Translations under genes and position numbers: made by a program
Origin: Agriotes lineatus
Lineage: Eukaryota > Arthropoda > Insecta > Coleoptera > Elateridae
DNA: 64,000 nt
Direction of reading: 5' to 3'
NCBI GenBank assembly: GCA_940337035.1
Contig: CALNHX010001063.1
Location: 186,001-250,000, forward strand
Shown here: positions 1 through 11,100 of the stretch, in pieces
How the letters are laid out: each line of letters opens with the position of its first letter
Numbering within the stretch: position 1 is the first letter of the stretch
Notes under the pieces: generated by a model
Database searches by the model: none
The model's input: only the letters and a program-made list of their open reading frames with translations
Told to the model about the DNA's origin: nothing

Positions 1-312
1 TTGTTAAATATTTATGTGGTTAGGGGTTTTTAACGAATTGTGTCAGATTCAAAACACAGCCTCCAGCAGTGTTTTAGATAAGTTGGCTTCCGATTCACAG
101 GAGTTAAGTCTCTCTCTTCAAAGCTACTGAAATTGACAGCCTAGCAGTGAAAATACGTATTTAGCGGTTGTTAGATATTTATGTGTTTTTAACGAATTGT
201 GTCAGATTCAAAACACAGGCTCCAGCAATGTTTCAGTTATGTTGGCTTTCAGTTCACAGTAGTCAAGTCTCTCTCTTCAAAGCTATTGAAATTGACAGTC
301 TAGCTGTGGAAA

Positions 313-479
313 TATGTATTTAGCGGTTGCTAAATATTTATGTGGTTAGGGGTTTTTAACTAATTGTGTCAGATTCAAACCACAGGTTTCAACATGGTTT
401 TAGTTAAGATGGCTTCTCAGTGGAAGGAGCTAAGTCTCTCTCGTCAAGGCTACTTAAGATGATAGCTTAGCTGTCGAAA
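313..479 (+). repeat. Divergent monomer, full length (167 bp)
   Basis: It carries GGTTTCAACATGG in place of GGCTCCAGCAGTG, then AAGATGGCTTCCCAGTGGAA and CTTAAGATGATAGCTTAG, unlike the standard GGCTTCCGATTCACAGG and CTGAAATTGACAGCCTAG. It begins TATGTA instead of TACGTA. It is the first of 15 members of this subfamily and the start of the 667-bp duplication. Confidence 0.92.
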
Positions 480-1008
480 TACGTATTTAGCGGTTGTTAA
501 ATATTTATGTGGTTAGCGGTTTTTAACGAATTGTGTCAGATTCAAAACACAGGTACCAGCAGTTTTTTAGTCAAGTTGGCTTCTGGTACACAGGAATTAA
601 GTCTCTCTCTTCAAAGCTACTGAAATTGACAGCCTAGCTGTCGGAATACGTATTTAGCGGTTGTTAGATATCTGCGTAGTTAGGAGTTTCTAACGAATTG
701 TGTCAAATTCAAAACACAGGCTCTAGCAGTGTTTTAGTCAAGTTGGCTGCCATTTCACAGGAGTTAAGTCTCTCTCTTCAAAGCTACTGGAATTGACAGC
801 CTAGCTGTAGAAATACGTATTTAGCGGTTGTTAGATATCTGCGTAGTTAGGAGTTTTTAACGAATTGTGTCAGATTCAAAACACAGGCTCCAGCAGTGTT
901 TTAGTGAAACGGCTTCCGATTCACAGGAGTTAAGTCTCTCTCTTCAAAGCTACTGAAATTGACAGCCTAGCTGTGAAAACACGTATTTAGCGGTTGCTAA
1001 ATATTTAT
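342..1008 (+). repeat. Four-monomer tandem duplication, copy 1 (667 bp)
   Basis: GTGGTTAGGGGTTTTTAACT starts at 342 and again at 1009. Between them lie four monomers: divergent, GGTACCAGCAG type, GGCTCTAGCAG type and a GAAACGG type. Their lengths of 167+167+167+166 sum to the 667-bp offset. The fourth monomer lacks one base (GTGAAACGGC where copy 2 has GTGAAGCCGGC). Confidence 0.88.
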
Positions 1009-1146
1009 GTGGTTAGGGGTTTTTAACTAATTGTGTCAGATTCAAACCACAGGTTTCAACATGGTTTTAGTTAAGATGGCTTCCCAGTGGAAGGAGCTAA
1101 GTCTCTCTCGTCAAGGCTACTTAAGATGATAGCTTAGCTGTCGAAA
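980..1146 (+). repeat. Divergent monomer, full length (167 bp)
   Basis: Second member of the GGTTTCAACATGG subfamily, 667 bp after the first. It starts CACGTATTTA, so the conserved TACGTA palindrome is broken by one base here. Confidence 0.92.
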
Positions 1147-1679
1147 TACGTATTTAGCGGTTGTTAAATATTTATGTGGTTAGAGGTTTTTAACGAATTG
1201 TGTCAGATTCAAAACACAGGTACCAGCAGTTTTTTAGTCAAGTTGGCTTCTGGTACACAGGAATTAAGTCTCTCTCTTCAAAGCTACTGAAATTGACAGC
1301 CTAGCTGTCGGAATACGTATTTAGCGGTTGTTAGATATCTGCGTAGTTAGGAGTTTTTAACGAATTGTGTCAAATTCAAAACACAGGCTCTAGCAGTGTT
1401 TTAGTCAAGTTGGCTGCCAGTTCACAGGAGTTAAGTCTCTCTCTTCAAAGCTACTGGAATTGACAGCCTAGCTGTAGAAATACGTATTTAGCGGTTGTTA
1501 GATATCTGCGTAGTTAGGAGTTTTTAACGAATTGTGTCAGATTCAAAACACAGGCTCCAGCAGTGTTTTAGTGAAGCCGGCTTCCGATTCACAGGAGTTA
1601 AGTCTCTCTCTTCAAAGCTACTGAAATTGACAGCCTAGCTGTGAAAATACGTATTTAGCGGTTGCTAAATATTTATGTG
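1009..1679 (+). repeat. Four-monomer tandem duplication, copy 2
   Basis: Same order of four monomers as 342-1008. The copies separate where this one continues into ATGTGTTTTTAACG (159-bp head) near 1680, while the first continues into ATGTGGTTAGGGG. The corresponding stretch in A2 (7954 onward) is present only once, so the duplication is private to A1. Confidence 0.85.
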
Positions 1680-3072
1680 TTTTTAACGAATTGTGTCAGA
1701 TTCAAAACACAGGCTCCAGCAGAGTTTTAGTTAAGTTGGCTTCCGATTCACAGGAGTTTAGTCTTTCTCTTCAAAGCTGCAGAAATTGACAGCCTAGCTG
1801 TGAAAATACGGATTTAGCGGTTGCTAAATATTTAGGTGTTTATAACGAATTGTGTCAGATTAAAAACACAGGCTCCAGCGGTGTTTTAGTGAAGTCGGCT
1901 TCCGAATCACAAGAGTTAAGTCTCTCTCTTCAAAGCTACTGAAATTGACAGCCTAGCTGTGAAAATACGTATTTAGCGGTTGCTAAACATTTATGTGTCT
2001 TTAACGAATTGTGTCAGATTCAAAACACAGGCTCCAGCAGTGTTTTAGTCAAGTTGGCTGCCAGTTCACAGGAGTTAAGTCTCTCTCTTCAAAGCTACTG
2101 AAATTGACAGCCTAGCTGTGGACATACGTATTTAGCGGTTGTCAGATATCTGCGTAGTTAGGAGTTTTTTACGAATTGTGTCAGATTCAAAACACAGGCT
2201 CCAGCAGTGTTTTAGTGAAGCCGGCTTCCGATTTACAGGAGTTAAGTCTCTCTCTTCAAAGCTACAGAAATTGACAGCCTAGCTGTGAAAATACGTATTT
2301 AGCGGTTGCTAATTATTTATGTGTTTTTCACGAATTGTGTCAGATTAAAAACACAGGCTCCTGCAGAGTTTTAGTGAAGCCGGCATCCGATTCACAGGAG
2401 TTAAGTCTCTCTTTTCAAAGCTACAGAAATTGACAGCCTAGCTGTCGGAATACGTATTTAGCGGTTGTTAGATATCTGCGTAGTTAGGAGTTTTTAACGA
2501 ATTGTGTCAGATTCAAAACACAGGCTCCAGCAGTGTTTTAGTCAAGTTGGCTGCCAGTTCACAGGAGTTAAGTCTCTCTCTTCAAAGCTACTGAAATTGA
2601 CAGCCTAGCTGTGAAAATACGTATTTAGCGGTTGCTAAATATTTATGTGTTTTTAACGAATTGTGTCAGATTAAAAACACAGGCTCCGGCAGTGTTTTAG
2701 TGAAGTCGGCTTCCGATTCACAAGAGTTAAATCTCTCTCTTCAAAGCTACTGAAATTGACAGCCTAGCTGTGAAAATACGTATTTAGCGGTTGCTAAATA
2801 TTTATGTGTTTTTAACGAATTGTGTCAGATTAAAAACACAGGCTCCGGCAGTGTTTTAGTGAAGTCGGCTTCCGATTCACAGGAGTTAAGTCTCTCTCTT
2901 CAAAGCTACTGAAATTGACAGCCTAGCTGTGGAAATACGTATTTAGCGGTTGTTAGATATATGCGTAGTTAGGAGTTTTTAACGAATTGTGTCAGATTCA
3001 AACCACAGGCTCCAGCAGTGTTTTAGTGAAGTCGGCTTCCGATTCACAAGAGTTAAGTCTCTCTCTTCAAAG

Positions 3073-3708
3073 CTACTGAGATTGACAGCCTAGCTGTCGG
3101 AATACGTATTTAGCGGTTGTTAGATATCTGCGTAGTTAGGAGTTTTTAACGAATTGTGTCAGATTCAAAACACAGGCTCCAGCAGTGTTTTAGTTAAGTC
3201 GGCTTCCGATTTACAGGAGTTAAGTCTCTCTCTTCAAAGCTACTGAAATTGACAGCCTAGCTGTGAAAATACGTATTTAGCGGTTGCTAAATATTTATGT
3301 GTTTTTAACGAATTGTGACAGATTCAAAACACAGGCTCCAGCAGTGTTTTAGTCAAGTTGGATGCCAGTTTACAGGAGTTAAGTCTCTCTCTTCAAAGCT
3401 ACTGAAATCGACAGCCTAGCTGTGGAAATACGTATTTAGCGGTTGTTAGATATCTGCATAGTTAAAAGTTTTTAACGAATTGTGTCAGATTCAAAACACA
3501 GGCTCCAGCAGTGTTTTAGTGAAGCCGGCTTCCGATTTACAGGAGTTAAGTCTCTCTCTTCAAAGCTACAGAAATTGACAGCCTAGCTGTGAAAATACGT
3601 ATTTAGCGGTTGCTAATTATTTATGTGTTTTTCACGAATTGTGTCAGATTCAAAACACAGGCTCCTGCAGAGTTTTAGTGAAGCCGGCTTCCGATTCACA
3701 GGAGTTAA
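3073..3708 (+). repeat. 978-bp offset duplication, copy 1
   Basis: From CTACTGAGATTGACAGCC at 3073 to just before the TCTCTCTTC/TCTCTTTTC difference, this segment matches 4051-4686 at an offset of 978 bp (six monomers). Shared unusual variants include TTGTGACAG, TTGGATGCCAGTTTACAGG and GGCTCCTGCAGAG. An upstream pair of markers (GATATATGCG at 2956 and 3775) is only 819 bp apart, so one further monomer was gained or lost between the copies. Confidence 0.78.
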
Positions 3709-4050
3709 GTCTCTCTCTTCAAAGCTACTGAAATTGACAGCCTAGCTGTGGAAATACGTATTTAGCGGTTGTTAGATATATGCGTAGTTAGGAGTTTTTA
3801 ACGAATTGTGTCAGATTCAAACCACAGGCTCCAGCAGTGTTTTAGTGAAGTCGGCTTCCGATTCACAAGAGTTAAGTCTCTCTCTTCAAAGCTACTGAAA
3901 TTGACAGCCTAGCTGTGAAAATACGTATTTAGCGGTTGCTAAATATTTATGTGTTTTTAACGAATTGTGTCAGATTAAAAACACAGGCTCCGGCAGTGTT
4001 TTAGTGAAGTCGGCTTCCGATTCACAAGAGTTAAGTCTCTCTCTTCAAAG

Positions 4051-4686
4051 CTACTGAGATTGACAGCCTAGCTGTCGGAATACGTATTTAGCGGTTGTTA
4101 GATATCTGCGTAGTTGGGAGTTTTTAACGAATTGTGTCAGATTCAAAACACAGGCTCCAGCAGTGTTTTAGTTAAGTCGGCTTCCGATTTACAGGAGTTA
4201 AGTCTCTCTCTTCAAAGCTACTGAAATTGACAGCCTAGCTGTGAAAATACGTATTTAGCGGTTGCTAAATATTTATGTGTTTTTAACAAATTGTGACAGA
4301 TTCAAAACACAGGCTCCAGCAGTGTTTTAGTCAAGTTGGATGCCAGTTTACAGGAGTTAAGTCTCTCTCTTCAAAGCTACTGAAATCGACAGCCTAGCTG
4401 TGGAAATACGTATTTAGCGGTTGTTAGATATCTGCATAGTTAAAAGTTTTTAACGAATTGTGTCAGATTCAAAACACAGGCTCCAGCAGTGTTTTAGTGA
4501 AGCCGGCTTCCGATTTACAGGAGTTAAGTCTCTCTCTTCAAAGCTACAGAAATTGACAGCCTAGCTGTGAAAATACGTATTTAGCGGTTGCTAATTATTT
4601 ATGTGTTTTTCACGAATTGTGTCAGATTCAAAACACAGGCTCCTGCAGAGTTTTAGTGAAGCCGGCTTCCGATTCACAGGAGTTAA
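4051..4686 (+). repeat. 978-bp offset duplication, copy 2
   Basis: Partner of 3073-3708 with the same order of variant monomers. It has AACAAATTG where copy 1 has AACGAATTG. After it, the array rejoins the order seen in A2 from 10365. Confidence 0.78.
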
Positions 4687-7291
4687 GTCTCTCTTTTCAA
4701 AGCTACTGAGATTGACAGCCTAGCTGTCGGAATACGTATTTAGCGGTTGTTAGATATCTGCGTAGTTAGGAGTTTTTAACGAATTGTGTCAGATTCAAAA
4801 CACAGGCTCCAGCAGTGTTTTAGTCAAGTTGGCTGCTAGTTCACAGGAGTTAAGTCTCTCTCTTCAAAGCTACTGAAATTGACAGCCTAGCTGTGGAAAT
4901 ACGTATTTAGGGGTTGTTAGATATCTGCGTAGTTAGGAGTTTTTTACGAATTGTGTCAGATTTAAAACACAGGCTCCAGCAGTGTTTTAGTGAAGCCGGC
5001 TTCCGATTCACAAGAGTTAAGTCTCTCTCTTCAAAGCTACTGAAATTGACAGCCTAGCTGTGAAAATACGTATTTAGCGGTTGCTGAATATTTATGTGTT
5101 TTTAACGAATTGTGTCAGTTTCAAAACACAGGCTCCAGCAGTGTTTTAGTCAAGTTGGCTGCTAGTTCACAGGAGTTAAGTCTCTCTCTTCAAACCTACT
5201 GAAATTGACAGCCTAGCTGTGGAAATACGTATTTAGCGGTTGTTAGATATCTGCGTAGTTAGGAGTTTTTAACGAATTGTGTCAGATTTAAAACACAGGC
5301 TCCAGCAGTGTTTTAGTGAAGCCGGCTTCCGATTCACAGGAGTTAAGTCTTTCCCTTCAAAGCTACAGAAATTGGCAGCCTAGCTGTGAAAATACGTATT
5401 TAGCGGTTGCTAAATATTTATGTGTTTTTAACGAATTGTGTCAGATTAAAGACACAGGCTCCGGCAGTGTTTTAGTGAAGTCGGCTTCCGATTCACAAGA
5501 GTTAAGTCTCTCTCTTCAAAGCTACTGAAATTGACAGCCTAGCTGTGAAAATACGTATTTAGCGGTTGCTAAATATTTATGTGTTTTTAACGAATTGTGT
5601 CAGATGCAAGACACAGGCTCCAGCAGTGTTTTAGTGAAGCCGGCTTCCGATTCAAAGGAGTTAAGTCTCTCTATTCAAAGCTACTGAAATTGACAGCCTA
5701 GCTGTGGAAATACGTATTTGGCGGTTGTTAGATATCTGCGTAGTTAGGAGTTTTTAACGAATTGTGTCAGATTCAAACCACAGGCTCCAGCAGTGTTTTA
5801 GTGAAGCCGGCTTCCGATTCACAAGAGTTAAGTCTCTCTCTTCAAAGCTACTGAAATTGACAGCCTAGCTGTGAAATTACGTATTTAGCGGTTGCTAAAT
5901 ATTTATGTGTTTTTAACGAATTGTGTCAGATTCAAAACACAGGCTCCGGCAGTGTTTTAGTGAAGTCGGCTTCCGATTCACAAGAGTTAAATCTCTCTCT
6001 TCAAAGCTACTGGAATTGACAGCCTAGCTGTGAAAATACGTATTTAGCGGTTGCTAAATATTTATGTGTTTTTAACGAATTGTGTCAGATTCAAAACACA
6101 GGCTCCAGCAGTGTTTTAGTGAAGCCGGCTTCCGATTCACAGGAGTTAAGTCTCTCTCTTCAAAGCTACAGAAATTGGCAGCCTAGCTGTGAAAATACGT
6201 ATTTAGTGGTTGCTAAATATTTATGTGTTTTTAGCGAATTATGTCAGATTCAAAACACAGGCTCCAGCAATGTTTTAGTCAAGTTGGCTTCCGATTCACA
6301 GGAGTTAAGTCTCTCTCTTCAAAGCTACTGAAATTGACAGCCTAGTTGTGAAAATACGTATTTAGCGGTTGCTAAATATTTATGTGTTTTTAACGAATTG
6401 TGTCAGATTCAAAACACAGGCTCCAGCAGTGTTTTAGTTAAGTCGGCTTCCGATTCACAGGAGTTAAGTCTCTCTCTTCAAAGCTACTGAAATTGACAGC
6501 CTAGCTGTGAAAATACGTATTTAGCGGTTGCTAAATATTTATGTGTTTTTAACGAATTGTGTCAGATTCAAAACACAGGCTCCAGCAGTGTTTTAGTGAA
6601 GTCGGCTTCCGATTCACAGGAGTTAAGTCTCTCTTTTCAAAGCGTACTGAAATTGACAGCCTAGCTGTGAAAATACGTATTTAGCGGTTGCTAAATATTT
6701 ATGTGTTTTTAACGAATTGTGTCAGATTCAAAACACAGGCTCCAGAAATGTTTTAGTTAATTTGGCTTCCAGTACACAGGAGTTGAGTCCCTCTCTTCAA
6801 AGCTACTGAAATTGACAGCCTAGCTGTGGAAATACGTATTTAGCGGTTGCTAAATATTTATGTGTTTTTAACGAATTGTGTCAGATTCAAAACACAGGCT
6901 CCAGCAGTGTTTTAGTGAAGTCGGCTTCCGATTCACAGGAGTTAAGTCTCTCTCTTCAAAGCTACTGAAATTGACAGCCTAGCTGTAAAAATACGTATTT
7001 AGCGGTTGCTAAATGATTATGTGTTTTTAACGAATTGTGTCAGATTCAAAACACATGCTCCAGCAGTGTTTTAGTGAAGTCGGCTTCCGATTCACAGGAG
7101 TTAAGTCTCTCTCTTCAAAGCTACTGAAATTGACAGCCTAGCTGTGAAAATACGTATTTAGCGGTTGCTAAATATTTATGTGTTTTTAACGAATTGTGTC
7201 AGATTCAAAACACAGGCTCCAGCAGTGTTTTAGTGAAGTCGGCTTCCGATTCACAGGAGTTAAGTCCCTCTCTTCAAAGCTACTGAAATTG

Positions 7292-7337
7292 ACAGCCTAG
7301 CTGTGGAAATACGTATTTAGCGGTTGTTAAATATTTA
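7292..7337 (+). other. Cluster of three dyads, representative copy
   Basis: This is one clear example of a structure repeated in most monomers. ACAGC-CTA-GCTGT (7292-7304) is a 5-bp inverted repeat with a 3-nt spacer. AAATACGTATTT (7307-7318) is a perfect 12-bp palindrome containing TACGTA. TAAATATTTA (7328-7337) is a perfect 10-bp palindrome. In 167-bp monomers with GATATCTGCG the last palindrome is lost, and in monomers with GCTGTCGG the first dyad grows to 6 bp (GACAGC/GCTGTC). A role in protein binding or in non-B DNA is inference. Confidence 0.7.
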
Positions 7338-7460
7338 TGTGGTTAGGAGTTTTTAATGAATTGTATCAGATTCAAACCACAGGTTTCAACATGGTTTTAG
7401 TTAAGATGGCTTCCCAGTCTCTCTTCAAGGCTACTTAAGATGATAGCTTAGCTGTCGAAA
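7310..7460 (+). repeat. Divergent monomer, short form (151 bp)
   Basis: GGTTTCAACATGG subfamily with a 16-bp deletion: CTTCCCAGTCTCTCTTCAAG replaces the longer stretch with GTGGAAGGAGCTAAG. It is followed immediately by TACGTA of the next monomer at 7461, which confirms the 151-bp length. Confidence 0.93.
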
Positions 7461-7953
7461 TACGTATTTAGCGGTTGTTAGATATTTATGTGGTTAGGGG
7501 TTTTTAACGAATTGTGTCAGATTCAAAACACAGGCTCCAGCAGTGTTTTAGTGAAGTTGGCTTCCGGTTCACAGGAGTTAAGTCTCTCTCTTCAAAGCTA
7601 CTGAAATTGACAGCCTAGCTGTGGAAATACGTATTTAGCGGTTGTTAAATATTTATGTGGTTAGGGGTTTTTAACGAATTGTGTCAGATTCAAAACACAG
7701 CCTCCAGCAGTGTTTTAGTTAAGTTGGCTTCCGATTCACAGGAGTTAAGTCTCTCTCTTCAAAGCTACTGAAATTGACAGCCTAGCAGTGAAAATACGTA
7801 TTTAGCGGTTGTTAGATATTTATGTGTTTTTAACGAATTGTGTCAGATTCAAAACACAGGCTCCAGCAATGTTTCAGTTATGTTGGCTTCCAGTTCACAG
7901 TAGTCAAGTCTCTCTCTTCAAAGCTATTGAAATTGACAGTCTAGCTGTGGAAA

Positions 7954-8120
7954 TATGTATTTAGCGGTTGCTAAATATTTATGTGGTTAGGGGTTTTTAA
8001 CTAATTGTGTCAGATTCAAACCACAGGTTTCAACATGGTTTTAGTTAAGATGGCTTCCCAGTGGAAGGAGCTAAGTCTCTCTCGTCAAGGCTACTTAAGA
8101 TGATAGCTTAGCTGTCGAAA
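7954..8120 (+). repeat. Divergent monomer, full length (167 bp)
   Basis: GGTTTCAACATGG at 8026 and the full GTGGAAGGAGCTAAG stretch. It starts TATGTA, as does its counterpart at 13772 and the first one at 313, which marks the same position in each A copy. Confidence 0.92.
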
Positions 8121-11100
8121 TACGTATTTAGCGGTTGTTAAATATTTATGTGGTTAGCGGTTTTTAACGAATTGTGTCAGATTCAAAACACAGGTACCAG
8201 CAGTTTTTTAGTCAAGTTGGCTTCTGGTACACAGGAATTAAGTCTCTCTCTTCAAAGCTACTGAAATTGACAGCCTAGCTGTCGGAATACGTATTTAGCG
8301 GTTGTTAGATATCTGCGTAGTTAGGAGTTTTTAACGAATTGTGTCAAATTCAAAACACAGGCTCTAGCAGTGTCTTAGTCAAGTTGGCTGCCAGTTCACA
8401 GGAGTTAAGTCTCTCTCTTCAAAGCTACTGGAATTGACAGCCTAGCTGTAGAAATACGTATTTAGCGGTTGTTAGATATCTGCGTAGTTAGGAGTTTTTA
8501 ACGAATTGTGTCAGATTCAAAACACAGGCTCCAGCAGTGTTTTAGTGAAGCCGGCTTCCGATTCACAGGAGTTAAGTCTCTCTCTTCAAAGCTACTGAAA
8601 TTGACAGCCTAGCTGTAAAAATACGTATTTAGCGGTTGCTAAATATGTATGTGTTTTTAACGAATTGTGTCAGCTTCAAAACACAGGCTCCAGCAGAGTT
8701 TTAGTTAAGTTGGCTTCCGATTCACAGGAGTTTAGTCTTTCTCTTCAAAGCTGCAGAAATTGACAGCCTAGCTGTGAAAATACGGATTTAGCGGTTGCTA
8801 AATATTTAGGTGTTTATAACGAATTGTGTCAGATTAAAAACACAGGCTCCAGCGGTGTTTTAGTGAAGTCGGCTTCCGATTCACAAGAGTTAAGTCTCTC
8901 TCTTCAAAGCTACTGAAATGGACAGCCTAGCTGTGAAAATACGTATTTAGCGGTTGCTAAACATTTATGTGTCTTTAACGAATTGTGTCAGATTCAAAAC
9001 ACAGGCTCCAGCAGTGTTTTAGTCAAGTTGGCTGCCAGTTCACAGGAGTTAAGTCTCTCTCTTCAAAGCTACTGAAATTGACAGCCTAGCTGTGGACATA
9101 CGTATTTAGCGGTTGTCAGATATCTGCGTAGTTAGGAGTTTTTTAGGAATTGTGTCAGATTCAAAACACAGGCTCCAGCAGTGTTTTAGTGAAGCCGGCT
9201 TCCGATTTACAGGAGTTAAGTCTCTCTCTTCAAAGCTACAGAAATTGACAGCCTAGCTGTGAAAATACGTATTTAGCGGTTGCTAATTATTTATGTGTTT
9301 TTCACGAATTGTGTCAGATTAAAAACACAGGCTCCTGCAGAGTTTTAGTGAAGCCGGCTTCCGATTCACAGGAGTTAAGTCTCTCTTTTCAAAGCTACAG
9401 AAATTGACAGCCTAGCTGTCGGAATACGTATTTAGCGGTTGTTAGATATCTGCGTAGTTAGGAGTTTTTAACGAATTGTGTCAGATTCAAAACACATTCT
9501 CCAGCAGTGTTTTAGTCAAGTTGGCTGCCAGTTCACACGAGTTAAGTCTCTCTCTTCAAAGCTACTGAAATTGACAGCCTAGCTGTGAAAATACGTATTT
9601 AGCGGTTGCTAAATATTTATGTGTTTTTAACGAATTGTGTCAGTTTCAAAACACAGGGTCCAGCAGAGTTTTAGTTAAGTTGGCTTCAGATTCACAGGAG
9701 TTAAGTCTTTCTCTTCAAAGCTACAGAAATTGGCAGCCTAGCTGTGAAAATACGTATTTAGCGGTTGCTAAATATTTATGTGTTTTTAACGAATTGTGTC
9801 AGATTAAAAACACAGGCTCCGGCAGTGTTTTAGTGAAGTCGGCTTCCGATTCACAAGAGTTAAATCTCTCTCTTCAAAGCTACTGAAATTGACAGCCTAG
9901 CTGTGAAAATACGTATTTAGCGGTTGCTAAATATTTATGTGTTTTTAACGAATTATGTCAGATTCAAAACACAGGCTCCAGCAGTGTTTTAGTGAAGCCG
10001 GCTTCCGATTCACAGGAGTTAAGTCTCTCTCTTCAAAGCTACTGAAATTGACAGCCTAGCTGTGGAAATACGTATTTAGCGGTTGTTAGATATATGCGTA
10101 GTTAGGAGTTTTTAACGAATTGTGTCAGATTCAAACCACAGGCTCCAGCAGTGTTTTAGTGAAGCCGGCTTCCGATCCACAAGAGTTAAGTCTCTCTCTT
10201 CAAAGCTACTGAAATTGACAGCCTAGCTGTGAAAATACGTATTTAGCGGTTGCTAAATATTTATGTGTTTTTAACGAATTGTGTCAGATTAAAAACACAG
10301 GCTCCGGCAGTGTTTTAGTGAAGTCGGCTTCCGATTCACAAGAGTTAAGTCTCTCTCTTCAAAGCTACTGAGATTGACAGCCTAGCTGTCGGAATACGTA
10401 TTTAGCGGTTGTTAGATATCTGCGTAGTTAGGAGTTTTTAACGAATTGTGTCAGATTCAAAACACAGGCTCCAGCAGTGTTTTAGTCAAGTTGGCTGCTA
10501 GTTCACAGGAGTTAAGTCTCTCTCTTCAAAGCTACTGAAATTGACAGCCTAGCTGTGGAAATACGTATTTAGGGGTTGTTAGATATCTGCGTAGTTAGGA
10601 GTTTTTAACGAATTGTGTCAGATTTAAAACACAGTCTCCAGCAGTGTTTTAGTGAAGCCGGCTTCCGATTCACAAGAGTTAAGTCTCTCTCTTCAAAGCT
10701 ACTGAAATTGACAGCCTAGCTGTGAAAATACGTATTTAGCGGTTGCTGAATATTTATGTGTTTTTAACGAATTGTGTCAGTTTCAAAACACAGGCTCCAG
10801 CAGTGTTTTAGTCAATTTGGCTGCTAGTTCACAGGAGTTAAGTCTCTCTCTTCAAACCTACTGAAATTGACAGCCTAGCGGTGGAAATACGTATTTAGCG
10901 GTTGTTAGATATCTGCGTAGTTAGGAGTTTTTAACGAATTGTGTCAGATTTAAAACACAAGCTCCAGCAGTGTTTTAGTGAAGCCGGCTTCCGATTCACA
11001 GGAGTTAAGTCTTTCTCTTCAAAGCTACAGAAATTGGCAGCCTAGCTGTGAAAATACGTATTTAGCGGTTGCTAAATATTTATGTGTTTTTAACGAATTG

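Larger units (their letters stand above)
1..7641 (+). repeat. Block A, HOR copy A1 (expanded, about 7.6 kb)
   Basis: The first bases of the window (TTGTTAAATATTTATGTGG) recur at 7642 and 13460 in the same context, which sets the phase of a large HOR. A1 is about 1.8 kb longer than the next copy because of extra internal duplications, namely the 667-bp four-monomer pair near its start and the 978-bp offset pair at 3-4.7 kb. From about 4703 to 7641 it runs parallel to 10365-13459 of A2, except that A2 has one more monomer near 11.2-11.5 kb. A shared one-base insertion (AAAGCGTACTG, near 6641 and 12461) confirms common descent. Confidence 0.85.

Noticed and set aside
342..361. TTAGGGG within GTGGTTAGGGGTTTTT as a telomere repeat
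   Set aside because: It occurs once per 167-bp monomer of one head type and never in tandem, so it is part of the satellite.
7328..7337. TAAATATTTA as a TATA-type promoter element
   Set aside because: It is present in most monomers with no initiator, gene or transcript evidence; it is better described as a palindrome of the satellite.
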